A stretch of DNA of 64,000 bases from Pseudomonas californiensis (GCF_021147775.1 NZ_JAGTPK010000023.1:1-64000); one strand, 5' to 3'; positions 35,217-44,270 are shown, numbered from the stretch's first letter. Notes: generated from the sequence alone by a model not told the origin. Program-made: numbers and translations.

Positions 35217-37502
35217 TCAAAAATCCTTGCGCACCTGCACGCCGAAATAACGCTCGTCATCGCGCGGTACAGATCGGTAAACGTAGTTTCCACCGGTCGC
35301 GAGCATCGGCGAGTAGGACTTGTCGGCGAGGTTCTTGCCGAGCAGCGCGACACGCCAGCCGCTGTTGTAGTCAGCCAACGCAACGCTCGCGTTCCAGATA
35401 CCGTAAGCGCCCTGTCTGGTGTCGGGGTTCTGGCTGATGTCGTACTGCACTTCGCTCTGCCAGCTGTAGTCGGTGCCCAGTTCGATATCCAGCCCATTGT
35501 CGAGCGGGATGGTGTAATCGGCGCGCACATAGCTCTTCCAGTCGGGACTGTAAGGCAACGTCTTGCCATCGACATTGCACGACGCCGCTGCGCCTGCCGG
35601 GCAGGCGAAGGTGTCAATACGGGCGCGGGTGTAAGACAGAGCGCCGGAAAACTTGAGGTTATGCGTGGCTTGCAGCGCGTAATCCAGCTCCACACCTTCG
35701 GTGCTGACGCTGCCTGCGTTGATCAACCGCGTCACGATCTGCCCGGCGACGCTGTCGAAAAAGTTCGCCTGATAGTTGTCGTAATCGCTGTGGAATACCG
35801 CAAGGTTGGTGGTCAGACGATTGTTCCAACTGGTCGCCTTGATACCGACTTCCCATGTGTTGGAGGTCTCTGGCTTGAGGGCATCCGTGTCACGCGGCTG
35901 CATGTTGAAAAATACGTTGTAAGCCGGGCCTTTGTAGCCACGCGAATAGGTGATGTAGCTGGTCACGCTGTCACTGAGGTCGTATTGCAGGCCTAGCCGG
36001 CCGGACTTGCCGTCTTCGTCCACCGAACCAGAGCTGCTGGTTGCTGGCTGAATACCACTGACCGTAGTGGCGGACGTGGAGACGCGGCGATGGTCGTATT
36101 CCAGATCGTCATGGGTCCAGCGCAGCCCGGCAATCGCACGGAAATCCGGGGTGAAATTGAAAGTGCTTTCGCCAAATACTGAATAACTTTCGTTGGTGGT
36201 GCTGTAGTCCGCAATACCGCGGTCGCGGCTTGTCGGCGTGATCAGCGTGCGCTGATAGGTTTCGTCGCTTTTGCCGTGCAGGTAGAACAGGCCACCCACG
36301 TATTCCACAAACTGCCCCTTCGGAGACGCAAGGCGCAGCTCCTGCGAGTACTGGTTGTATTCCAGGTCGCCTTTGTCTTCGGTGCCGGGGAATGCGGCGG
36401 TAATGTTGCCGAGGCGGTCGCCGTCCTGATATTGGGTGTTGTCCCAGCCGCGCCATGCCGTAATCGACGTGAGGGTGTAATCACCCAGTTGCCAGTCCAG
36501 TTGGCCGGAAAGCCCCTTGTTGATGTCCTCGACATGGCTGCGGTAATCGCTGACCACATTGCGGTTGTCGCTGTCGGCCCGCACCGGCGACAGCGCGCTG
36601 GCAAACGCCGGAGTCAATGCCTTGCTGACCACGCCGTTGGGCGCGTCGTCGTGAGACTGCATGTAATCCGCTGCGAGCGTGAAGGTTATGTCGTCGTTGG
36701 GCGTGAACTCCAGTTTGCCGCGTGCGCCCTTGCGGTTGTAGCCGTTGACCTCCTGACCATTGAGCTTGTTGTCGACGTTACCGTCGTAGCTGCCGAACAA
36801 GGTAGTGACCGAGCCTTTGAGGGTCTGCGGGATCAGGCTGCCGCCAATGCCAAAACGGGTGCGACTTTCGTTGCCGCTGTAATACGACTGGTCGATGTAA
36901 CCGTGGGTCTCTTCGGTGGGCGCCTTGGTGGTCACGTTCAGCACGCCTGCCGACGCATTTTTGCCGAACAACGTGCCTTGCGGCCCGCGCAGCACTTCGA
37001 TGCGCTCAAGGTCCAGCAGGTCCAGCAGGTCCAGCAGGTCCAGCGTGGCCTGCCCCGGACGGCCGTAGACCACGCCATCAATCACGGTCGCCACGGTAGG
37101 CTCGACGCCTGGCGAAGTAGAAATGGTGCCGACGCCGCGAATGAACAGCGACGTGTCCTTGTTCGAAGCCCCGGTTCTGAAGTTCAGCGAAGGCACTTGC
37201 TGCACGATGCTGGCAACGCCGTTGCGGTTGTCACGCTCCAGTTGTTCGCCCTGAATCACCGAGACTGCCACCGGCACCTTCTGCAGCGACTCTTCGCGAC
37301 GTGTGGCGGTTACCGTCACAGACTCAAGCGTTGGCGCTTCGGCGCTTGGTGCTGGCTGGATGTCAGCCATCGCAGAACCGAACGGCAATGCCGTCAGCCC
37401 CATCAATAACCAGCCATAACGGCGCCCCCGCACCGTGTGGACCTGATCGATGGCTTGCGCCAGTAGCGTGTGTTTGACGCGATCCCCAAGTGTTGTGTGC
37501 AT
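35217..37502 (-). CDS. TonB-dependent outer-membrane receptor
   Basis: A 761-residue outer-membrane receptor. I favour the ATG at 37502 (MHTTLGDRVKH), whose long leader ends at GSAMA; a GTG at 37550 is the alternative. A TonB-box-like segment (ESVTVTATR) precedes the plug (VSVIQGEQLERDN... RGPQGTLFGKNASAGVLNVTTKAP), and the barrel ends with the aromatic YFGVQVRKDF. A 9-bp tandem repeat in the plug adds extra Leu-Asp-Leu units. It is of the FecA/iron-complex-like family, but several such receptors linked to sulfonate genes probably import organosulfur compounds; the neighbours favour that reading here. The substrate is unknown. Confidence 0.9.
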   Translation of the reverse strand: MHTTLGDRVKHTLLAQAIDQVHTVRGRRYGWLLMGLTALPFGSAMADIQPAPSAEAPTLESVTVTATRREESLQKVPVAVSVIQGEQLERDNRNGVASIVQQVPSLNFRTGASNKDTSLFIRGVGTISTSPGVEPTVATVIDGVVYGRPGQATLDLLDLLDLLDLERIEVLRGPQGTLFGKNASAGVLNVTTKAPTEETHGYIDQSYYSGNESRTRFGIGGSLIPQTLKGSVTTLFGSYDGNVDNKLNGQEVNGYNRKGARGKLEFTPNDDITFTLAADYMQSHDDAPNGVVSKALTPAFASALSPVRADSDNRNVVSDYRSHVEDINKGLSGQLDWQLGDYTLTSITAWRGWDNTQYQDGDRLGNITAAFPGTEDKGDLEYNQYSQELRLASPKGQFVEYVGGLFYLHGKSDETYQRTLITPTSRDRGIADYSTTNESYSVFGESTFNFTPDFRAIAGLRWTHDDLEYDHRRVSTSATTVSGIQPATSSSGSVDEDGKSGRLGLQYDLSDSVTSYITYSRGYKGPAYNVFFNMQPRDTDALKPETSNTWEVGIKATSWNNRLTTNLAVFHSDYDNYQANFFDSVAGQIVTRLINAGSVSTEGVELDYALQATHNLKFSGALSYTRARIDTFACPAGAAASCNVDGKTLPYSPDWKSYVRADYTIPLDNGLDIELGTDYSWQSEVQYDISQNPDTRQGAYGIWNASVALADYNSGWRVALLGKNLADKSYSPMLATGGNYVYRSVPRDDERYFGVQVRKDF
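37010..37044 (-). repeat. 9-bp tandem repeat inside the TonB receptor plug
   Basis: About 3.9 copies of GGTCCAGCA (plus-strand reading). On the coding strand it encodes LDLLDLLDLLDLE before RIEVLRGPQG. Most relatives have one or two such units, as I recall them. Being a multiple of three, copy changes keep the frame. Confidence 0.9.
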
Positions 37503-37621
37503 CTGCGTGCCTGCCTGAAATATGCCCTGATCCGACAGTGCAGTGAGCACTGACGCCTTTTTGTGTACTGGCTAAACCGGGTCCAGGCATTCGCGGTGGC
37601 GAGTAGCAGACAAACCGTCTT

Positions 37622-37635
37622 TGTTAGCGCTAACA
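37622..37635. promoter_or_regulatory. Perfect LacI-family operator-like palindrome
   Basis: TGTTAGCGCTAACA, a perfect 14-bp palindrome with the central CG typical of LacI/GntR-type operators. It sits in the gap between the divergent TonB receptor and the LacI-type regulator gene, 133 bases from the receptor start and 88 from the regulator start. Confidence 0.85.
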
Positions 37636-37722
37636 TCCCAAGTATCAGGAAACGGCAGATAGATCGTCCAATACTGAAAAATTACTTTTATATTCTTTTT
37701 ACTTTTATGCGAAGTGACGAGC

Positions 37723-38769
37723 ATGGTTGAGCAGATACCTGCAACACGTAAACGCCGAGGTGCAGGCCGCGTGACGATTACCGCTGTGGCCACGCATGCC
37801 GGTGTGTCGGCCATCACCGTATCGCGCTACTTCAACCAGCCGGAGCAGGTTTCGCCGGAACGGCGCGAGCGCATCGCCCTGGCGGTGAATGAGTTGGGTT
37901 ATGTGCCCAATCTGGTCGCCGGTGGTCTGGCGTCGGCACGTAGCCGCGTGGTGGGCATGGTGATCCCGAACATCTCCGGCCCGATCTTTGCCAACACGAT
38001 TCAGGGTTTCAGCGACACCTTGAGCCAGCACGGTTTCCAGCTACTGCTGGCCTCCAGCTACTTCTCGGCCGAACAGGAAGAAAGCGCTGTGCGCGCGTTT
38101 CTGGGCTGGTCGCCAGCCGCACTGGTGCTGACCAGCCACTTCCACAGCGCCGCCACCGAAAAAATGATCGAGCAGGCCGACATCCCGGTGATCGAAACCT
38201 GGGACCATCAGCCGCAGCGCAGCCCTATCCAGATTGGTTTTTCACACTACGAAGTGGGCGTTACCGCTGCTCGTTACCTGCATGGCAAGGGCTATACACG
38301 CATGGCGTTCGTGCAGAACAGCATGGCGGGTGACTTCAGCGCACTGGAGCGCCGTGACGGCTTTATAAAAACGCTGGAGGCCTTGGGGCAGAAGCCGCTG
38401 GCGTTTGTCCCGGACCCAGGACGAACGCCGTTCGAGGCTGGCAAACAGGCCATGGACACCTTGATGAACGAATCGCATCGGCCTGATGCAATCTTCTTCG
38501 CCAACGACAACCTGGCGGCGGGTGGCCTGTTGGCCAGCCAGCGCGCAGGCTTGCGCATCCCGCAGGACTGCGCAGTGATGGGCTTTGGAGATTACGCGTT
38601 CGCAGAAATGATGCTGCCCAGCCTGACCACAATCAAGCCGCCAGCACTTGAAATAGGCGTGCTGGCCGCCAGACGCGTGCTTGAAAGCCTTGGCGTAATA
38701 CCCGTGGAAGGCGAGATACAGCGGCTCAATTTGCTGGAGTGCAGCCTGATCGAGCGGGAAAGCAGTTGA
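37723..38769 (+). CDS. LacI-family transcriptional regulator
   Basis: A 348-residue repressor from the ATG at 37723; a GTG three codons upstream is also possible. The N-terminal helix-turn-helix and hinge are clear (VTITAVATHAGVSAITVSRYFNQPEQVS... YVPNLVAGGLAS), residues 17-70. The periplasmic-binding-protein-like sensor follows (VVGMVIPNISGPIFANTIQGF). Among LacI proteins it looks closest to the gluconate-repressor (GntR) branch, but the divergent receptor is the only obvious target here. A 14-bp palindrome lies in the shared promoter gap. The effector is not known. Confidence 0.88.
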   Translation: MVEQIPATRKRRGAGRVTITAVATHAGVSAITVSRYFNQPEQVSPERRERIALAVNELGYVPNLVAGGLASARSRVVGMVIPNISGPIFANTIQGFSDTLSQHGFQLLLASSYFSAEQEESAVRAFLGWSPAALVLTSHFHSAATEKMIEQADIPVIETWDHQPQRSPIQIGFSHYEVGVTAARYLHGKGYTRMAFVQNSMAGDFSALERRDGFIKTLEALGQKPLAFVPDPGRTPFEAGKQAMDTLMNESHRPDAIFFANDNLAAGGLLASQRAGLRIPQDCAVMGFGDYAFAEMMLPSLTTIKPPALEIGVLAARRVLESLGVIPVEGEIQRLNLLECSLIERESS

Positions 38770-38789
38770 GCACGTCGGTGCTCAACTGC
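38762..38789. terminator. 12-bp perfect hairpin between convergent lacI-type gene and betT
   Basis: GCAGTTGAGCAC-GTCG-GTGCTCAACTGC. It overlaps the last codons and stop of the regulator gene and can act in both directions. A second perfect 10-bp stem (CCATATGCAG/CTGCATATGG, 38809-38831) lies inside the 3' end of betT. Confidence 0.7.
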
Positions 38790-38800
38790 CTGCGCAGATG

Positions 38801-40795
38801 TCAGCGCACCATATGCAGGAACTGCATATGGCGCTCGTACTGGTCGAGGACGTCGTTGATCACCTGCTCCTTGGTGTAACCCACCAGATCGTAATCCTGG
38901 CTGCCTTCACTCAAGTGCACTTCGGCGCGGTAGTAGCGACGGTTGTTGAGCTGCTTGGAGCCCATGCCGCCACGGGCGAAGGATGGCGTGAAGAAGCCTT
39001 TCATCTGTACCTGATAGATGAAAGGACGCTCCTCGCCATGGCCGATCTCCAGGGTGACCGAATCGTTTGACGGATCAGGCACGTTGACCACGTTCAGACC
39101 CTTCTCGACGAACACCGCAGTCACGTCGTCGATGGCCGGCCGCACGGTCTGATCGAGGAAGCGATACACCTCGTCGCGCGAGGGGTAATGCACGGCCTGA
39201 CTCAAGCGCTGACGCCAGCCACCGCGTCGTGCACCGGAAGCCGGAGCCAGCGAGTACAGCTGCGCGATCTGGCGTTGGGACTCCATGAAGAACGCCTTGT
39301 GCAGCCCCCACATCATCAGCAACAGAATCAGCGAGAACGGCAACGATGTCAGCACCACCGCTGACTTCAGCGCATCAATGCTGCCCGAAAACAACAGACC
39401 GCTGGTGATCAGTGCCGTCGCGACACCCCAGAACACTCGCAGCCATTTCGGGCCATCTTCGTCCGGGTTGCCGCCTTTGGCCGACAGTGTCGAGAGCACC
39501 ACTGTGCCCGAATCTGCGGACGTCACGAAGAACACGAAGCTGATGAACACCGTGACCGCGATGACCGTCTTGCTCCACGGATAAGTTTCCAGCAGCAGGT
39601 ACAGCGTCATCGACGGATTGTCGATTGCTGACTGGCCCAGGGCTGTCATGCCGTGGTTAAGCACCTGGTCGATGGCGCTGTTGCCGAAGATCGACATCCA
39701 CGCCAGAGTGAAGCCCAGTGGGATCAGCAACACGCCGAAAACGAACTCACGGATGGTACGGCCACGGGAGATCCGCGCGATGAACAGGCCTACAAACGGC
39801 GACCAGGCAATCCACCAGGCCCAGTAGAACACTGTCCAGCCGCCCAGCCAGTCACTGGGTTCGTCGTAGGCGTAGACGTCAAAGCTCTTGGTCGGCAACG
39901 CGCCCAGGTAATCGCCAATATTCTGCACCAGTGTATTGAGCAAGTGCTGGGTAGGACCGGCGAACAACACGAACAGCAGCAGCGCGCAGGCCAGTAGCAT
40001 GTTGATGTCGGACATGACACGCACGCCTTTATCGACACCGGCAATGGCGACCAGAATCGCGGCGCCCATCATCAGGGTGATGAGCCCGACCTGAATCCAG
40101 TGGGTGTGCGCGACGCCGAACAGGTAATCCAGACCGGAATTGAGGTGCAACACCCCAAAGCCCATGTCCGCACCCAGACCGAAGATCGTCGCGATGATGC
40201 CAAAGCCGTCCACTGCATACCCGATAGGGCCATTGATGCGCTTGCCGATCAGCGGGTACAGCGCCGAACGCAGGGCCAGCGGCAGGTTATGCCGATAGGC
40301 GAAGTAAGCCAGCGCCATGCCGACGAAGGCAAACACGCCCCAGCCATGCAGGCCCCAGTGCAGAAACAACAACTGCATGCCCTGGCGCGCAGCGTCGGCA
40401 GTTCCAGCGTCACCCTGCGGCGGTTGCAGCAGGTGGGTCAGGGGTTCTGAAACGCAGAAGAAGAACAGCGTGATGCTGATCCCGGCGGCGAACAGCATCC
40501 CGGCCCATGACAGGTAACTGAATTCGGGTTCGTCGTGGTCGGCACCGAGCTTGATCTTGCCGTAGCCGGACAAGGCGGTGACCACCACGAAGACCAGATA
40601 CAGCGTCATGACCAGCATGTAGTACCAGCCGACCGTATTGGCCGCCCAGTTCTGCGCAGCCAGCAACCATTCACCGCTGGCTTGCGGGAAGGCGATGACC
40701 GTGATGCCAAAGATCAGAATAAAACTCGCAGCGAAGTAAAACACTGGAGCGTTCATGCGGACCATACCGCTTGATGGTGTACTCGGAGTGCTCAT
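38801..40795 (-). CDS. betT: Choline transporter BetT (BCCT family)
   Basis: Proton- or sodium-coupled choline importer of 664 residues, with 12 predicted membrane helices and a long cytoplasmic C-terminal domain (about residues 530-664) that senses osmolarity in BetT proteins. Family motifs include YSYL-like FSYLSWAGMLFAAGISITLFFF, the tryptophan-rich FYWAWWIAWSPFVGLFIARISRGRTIREF and VTSADSGT. GGAGG lies ten bases before the ATG. Choline taken up is oxidised to glycine betaine or used as nutrient. betIBA is not in the window. Confidence 0.95.
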   Translation of the reverse strand: MSTPSTPSSGMVRMNAPVFYFAASFILIFGITVIAFPQASGEWLLAAQNWAANTVGWYYMLVMTLYLVFVVVTALSGYGKIKLGADHDEPEFSYLSWAGMLFAAGISITLFFFCVSEPLTHLLQPPQGDAGTADAARQGMQLLFLHWGLHGWGVFAFVGMALAYFAYRHNLPLALRSALYPLIGKRINGPIGYAVDGFGIIATIFGLGADMGFGVLHLNSGLDYLFGVAHTHWIQVGLITLMMGAAILVAIAGVDKGVRVMSDINMLLACALLLFVLFAGPTQHLLNTLVQNIGDYLGALPTKSFDVYAYDEPSDWLGGWTVFYWAWWIAWSPFVGLFIARISRGRTIREFVFGVLLIPLGFTLAWMSIFGNSAIDQVLNHGMTALGQSAIDNPSMTLYLLLETYPWSKTVIAVTVFISFVFFVTSADSGTVVLSTLSAKGGNPDEDGPKWLRVFWGVATALITSGLLFSGSIDALKSAVVLTSLPFSLILLLMMWGLHKAFFMESQRQIAQLYSLAPASGARRGGWRQRLSQAVHYPSRDEVYRFLDQTVRPAIDDVTAVFVEKGLNVVNVPDPSNDSVTLEIGHGEERPFIYQVQMKGFFTPSFARGGMGSKQLNNRRYYRAEVHLSEGSQDYDLVGYTKEQVINDVLDQYERHMQFLHMVR

Positions 40796-41032
40796 CGACT
40801 GCGTGCCTCCGGACTGATTAAACCAACTGCTGGAAACGGATACGGCAAGGGTTAGCCTCCTGGTGTGAGCGGGCAGCGAACCACCGGTTTAACTTGAATG
40901 AACGTTCAATTAAAACATGAAAGTGCCCGCAAAATCGAATCGCGGGCCGGTGAATGCTGGCTCAGCCAAGGGTATGACGAGTGTCGGAGGGGTTCGTTCC
41001 CCTGTGCAGGCAACGTATTTCGGGTGCATTTA
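40796..41032. promoter_or_regulatory. betT upstream region with TetR-type box
   Basis: The gap between betT and the serine acetyltransferase gene (322 bases with the REPIN) has no gene. TGAACGTTCA at 40899-40908 is a perfect 10-bp palindrome with further partial symmetry outside, in line with BetI-type (TetR family) operators around TTGAACGTTCAA. It is 104 bases upstream of the betT start, so BetI control of betT by choline is plausible. Confidence 0.5.
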
Positions 41033-41116
41033 CCGGCCTCTTCGTCAGCAAGCTGACTCCCACAGAGGCCCGTCAGGTGGGCATCTTGTGGAGGCGAGCT
41101 CGCTCGCGAAGGCCGG
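41033..41116. repeat. REPIN: inverted pair of REP elements
   Basis: A left REP (CCGGCCTCTTCGTCAGCAAG... CTCCCACAG, 41033-41067) and a right REP in opposite orientation (CTTGTGGAGGCGAGCTCGCT... GGCCGG, 41085-41116) around a short spacer. Both resemble the common Pseudomonas REP with its GAGC/GCTC stem. It ends two bases from the serine acetyltransferase stop codon, the usual extragenic setting. Such pairs are mobilised by RAYT proteins; none is encoded here. Confidence 0.85.
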
Positions 41117-41117
41117 C

Positions 41118-42071
41118 TTATTTCTGCGTGCCGTCATCCTGTTGCAGCAGGTTGGCCTGGGTGAGGTTGCAACCGGCTGGCACGCTGCGGGTCAGCCAGA
41201 CGTTGCCGCCAATGGTCGAACCCTTGCCGATGGTGATCCGGCCCAAAATCGTCGCACCGGCGTAAATCACCACATCATCCTCAACGATCGGGTGCCGTGC
41301 GTGGCCTTTCTGCAACTGACCGTCCTCGTCCGCCGGGAAGCGCTTGGCGCCCAGTGTGACGGCCTGATAGATCCGCACGCGCTCGCCGATGATGGCCGTT
41401 TCGCCAATCACCACACCCGTTCCGTGATCGATAAAAAAGCTCGGGCCGATCTGCGCGCCGGGGTGAATGTCGATGCCGGTCGCCGAGTGGGCAATTTCCG
41501 AACTGATGCGCGCCAGCAACGGCAGGCCAGCGCGATAAAGATGGTGGGCCAGACGGTGATGAATCACCGCCAGAATACCGGGATAGCACAGCAGCACTTC
41601 ATCGACGCTGCGCGCTGCCGGGTCGCCGTGATAAGCGGCCAGTACATCGGTGTCGAGCAGCAGACGAATCGCCGGCAAGGCCGTGGCGAAATCCTGAATC
41701 AGTTCGAGCGCGTGCTTATCGATGCCGCCCAGATCCTCGCCCTGCTGATGCGCCACGTAGCGCAATTCCAGACGGGCCTGAGCGAGCAATGCGTTGAGCG
41801 CCACATCAAGCGTGTGCCCTACGTAGAAATCTTCGCTTTCTTCGCGCAAATCGACCGGGCCCAGGCGCATCGGGAACAGCGCCCCGCTCAGGGCCTCGAG
41901 AATCTCGCCCATGGCCGCGCGAGACGGCAGCTCGCGTCCGCCATGTTCACCGCTCACTCGCCGGTTACGAGCCCGCCAGTCCTCACGTGCTCCACGCAGC
42001 TGGCTGACGATACGCTGCAACTGCCAGTGGCTGGAACGGCCGTTGGCGGATGCTTTTGGAATATCGCTCAC
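41118..42071 (-). CDS. Serine O-acetyltransferase (EpsC/SrpH type)
   Basis: Makes O-acetylserine, the carbon skeleton for cysteine. It is 317 residues and starts at a GTG with AAGGAG six bases upstream. An N-terminal helical domain (about 1-190) precedes left-handed beta-helix hexapeptide repeats (IDIHPGAQIGPSFFIDHGTGVVIGETAIIGERVRI, then YAGATILGRITIGKGSTIGGNVWL). This is the longer EpsC/SrpH branch, distinct from housekeeping CysE. It is divergent from the D-cysteine desulfhydrase and cystine-uptake genes, marking a cysteine-metabolism locus. Confidence 0.92.
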   Translation of the reverse strand: MSDIPKASANGRSSHWQLQRIVSQLRGAREDWRARNRRVSGEHGGRELPSRAAMGEILEALSGALFPMRLGPVDLREESEDFYVGHTLDVALNALLAQARLELRYVAHQQGEDLGGIDKHALELIQDFATALPAIRLLLDTDVLAAYHGDPAARSVDEVLLCYPGILAVIHHRLAHHLYRAGLPLLARISSEIAHSATGIDIHPGAQIGPSFFIDHGTGVVIGETAIIGERVRIYQAVTLGAKRFPADEDGQLQKGHARHPIVEDDVVIYAGATILGRITIGKGSTIGGNVWLTRSVPAGCNLTQANLLQQDDGTQK

Positions 42072-42267
42072 GCTGAACTCTCCTTGGTGTTGACGGTGGC
42101 GACCCGGTTGCTGGACGCTGCTGCTGCCACTCTACGGCAAACATTCAAGTGGAAAAAATAACAATTTTTGTAGGAAATCACTGAGCCAAGCATAAGCACA
42201 GACGGGTTGCCGTGCAGGAAACGTCTGCCTATAGTCCGATGACTCTTTACACGGCTTATTTATCACC

Positions 42268-43265
42268 ATGATCAACCATCAGCTCGCCCGCTTTAATCGC
42301 CTGCCATTGATTGACGCTCCTACTGCTCTGGAAAAGCTCGAACGGCTGTCGTCCTGGGCGGGCCGAGACATCTACATCAAACGCGATGACACCACAACGC
42401 TGGCGCTGGGGGCAACAAGGTTCGCAAACTTGAATACCTTGCGGCTGATGCGTTGGCACAGGGTGCCGACACCCTGATTACCGCAGGTGCCATCCAGTCC
42501 AATCATGTGCGCCAGACCGCAGCGCTGGCAGCACGTCTGGGCCTGGGTTGTGTTGCGCTGCTGGAAAACCCGATCAACACCGAAGACCCGAGCTACCTGA
42601 ACAATGGCAACCGTCTGCTGCTGGGGTTGTTCGATGCCAAGGTCGAACTGGTAGAAAACCTCGACAACGCCGACCAACAGCTTCAGGCATTGGCGACCCG
42701 TCTGCTGGCCAACGGCAAGAAGCCTTATGTGGTGCCGATCGGTGGTTCCAGCCCTGTCGGAGCGTTGGGTTATGTGCGTGCCGGGCTTGAACTGGCCGAA
42801 CAGATCAAACAGACCGGCATCGAGTTTGCAGCCGTCGTGCTGGCGTCCGGCAGCGCTGGAACGCACAGTGGCCTGGCGCTGGCACTTGCTCACGAGCTGC
42901 CGGAGCTGCCCGTCATCGGCGTGACGGTATCGCGCAGCGAAGAGGCGCAGTTGCCGAAAGTGCAGGGCCTCGCCGAGCGCACCGCCGAGTTGCTGGATAT
43001 CGCCTTGCCGGAACACTTCAAGGTCGAGCTTTGGGACGAATACTTCGCCCCGCGCTACGGCGAACCCAATGCCGGAACGCTGTCGGCGATCAAACTGGTA
43101 GCCAGCCATGAAGGGCTGCTGCTGGACCCGGTTTACACCGGCAAAGCAATGGCCGGCCTGCTGGATGGTATCGGTCGCCAGCGCTTCAATGACGGTCCGT
43201 TGATCTTCCTGCATACCGGCGGTGCGCCAGCGTTGTTCGCTTACCCTGACGTGTTCGCTGACTGA
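42268..43265 (+). pseudogene. D-cysteine desulfhydrase gene with one-base frameshift
   Basis: PLP enzyme that splits D-cysteine into pyruvate, sulfide and ammonia. The first frame reads MINHQLARFNRLPLIDAPTA to IKRDDTTTLALG, then turns into unrelated sequence at a run of five G (42408-42412) and stops at 42477. Adding one G restores GNKVRKLEYLAADALAQGAD, which runs on to the stop at 43263-43265. The lysine that binds PLP (in GNK) lies just after the break, so neither piece is active. The joined product would be 332 residues, the normal length. The rest of the gene is intact, so the mutation is recent or a sequencing error in a homopolymer. Confidence 0.88.
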
Positions 43266-43472
43266 GGTTGACCGCGAAACGTGTCGTTATGCCCATAATG
43301 TAAAAAATAAGCTCTTTTAGTTATTTTTATTCATAAAGGCATGGCCTTATAGTGGCGCCCGCAGGTGCAGACAGTAAAAAGCCGCCTGAAAAAAGGCTGA
43401 ATTTATTCAGCACCAAGACGCTCCAGTCGGGTCAGTAAAAGGCCAGACACTCAATACCAACAAGAGGCTCGC
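43266..43472 (+). promoter_or_regulatory. Upstream region of the cystine transporter operon
   Basis: A 207-base gap, AT-rich at 43305-43345 (ATAAGCTCTTTTAGTTATTT and ATTCATAAAGG). This kind of sequence is typical upstream of CysB-activated sulfur genes, but no firm CysB site can be defined by eye. Confidence 0.3.
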
Positions 43473-44270
43473 ATGAACATTTCCGCTATTCGTCGCACGT
43501 TTCTTTTCTCGGCACTGGGCTTGATGCTCGGTTCCGGTATCGCTGGACAAGCCATGGCTGGCGAGCAACTGCAGAAAATCAAGGATAGCGGCACACTCAG
43601 CGTGGGCCTGGAAGGCACCTACCCACCGTTCAGCTTCGTGGACGCCAATGGCAAACTGACCGGCTTTGAAGTCGAGTTCTCCGAGGCACTGGCCAAGGAA
43701 CTGGGCGTAAAAGCCAAGCTGCAGACCACCAAATGGGATGGCATCCTTGCCGCACTGGAGTCCAAGCGTCTGGACGTGGTCATTAACCAGGTCACCATTT
43801 CTGACGAACGCAAGAAAAAGTACGATTTCTCCCAGCCCTACACCATCTCCGGTATTCAGGCGCTGACCCAGAAGAAGAATGAAGGCGCGTTCAAGACCGC
43901 TCAGGACCTGACCGGCAAGAAAGTCGGCGTGGGTCTGGGCACCAACTACGAACAATGGTTGAAAGAGAACGTACCCGGCGCAGTGGTCAAGACCTACGAC
44001 GATGACCCAACCAAATATCAGGACCTGCGTGTAGGCCGTATCGACGCGATTCTGGTCGACCGTCTGGCTGCTCTGGAACTGGTTGCCAAGACCAAAGACA
44101 CTCTCGCGGTTGCCGGTGCACCGTTTTCCCGTCAGGAAGCAGGCGTCACCTTGCGCAAAGGCGAACCCGAATTGCTGGACGCGATCAACAAGGCCATCGA
44201 CAAGCTGCGTGCCGACGGCACACTCGCCAAGCTGTCGCAGAAATATTTCAGTGCTGACGTAACCAAATGA
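43473..44270 (+). CDS. Cystine ABC transporter, periplasmic binding protein (FliY/TcyA/TcyJ-like)
   Basis: A 265-residue secreted binding protein with a signal peptide cleaved after AMA (MNISAIRRTFLFSALGLMLG... QAMAGEQL). The amino-acid-binding family-3 signature is plain: GTLSVGLEGTYPPFSFVDANGKLTGFEVEF, then KWDGILAALESKRLDVVINQVTIS and the GVGLGTNYEQWL hinge. The best relatives are cystine binders (FliY). ATGA overlap with the permease gene shows co-translation. Confidence 0.93.
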   Translation: MNISAIRRTFLFSALGLMLGSGIAGQAMAGEQLQKIKDSGTLSVGLEGTYPPFSFVDANGKLTGFEVEFSEALAKELGVKAKLQTTKWDGILAALESKRLDVVINQVTISDERKKKYDFSQPYTISGIQALTQKKNEGAFKTAQDLTGKKVGVGLGTNYEQWLKENVPGAVVKTYDDDPTKYQDLRVGRIDAILVDRLAALELVAKTKDTLAVAGAPFSRQEAGVTLRKGEPELLDAINKAIDKLRADGTLAKLSQKYFSADVTK

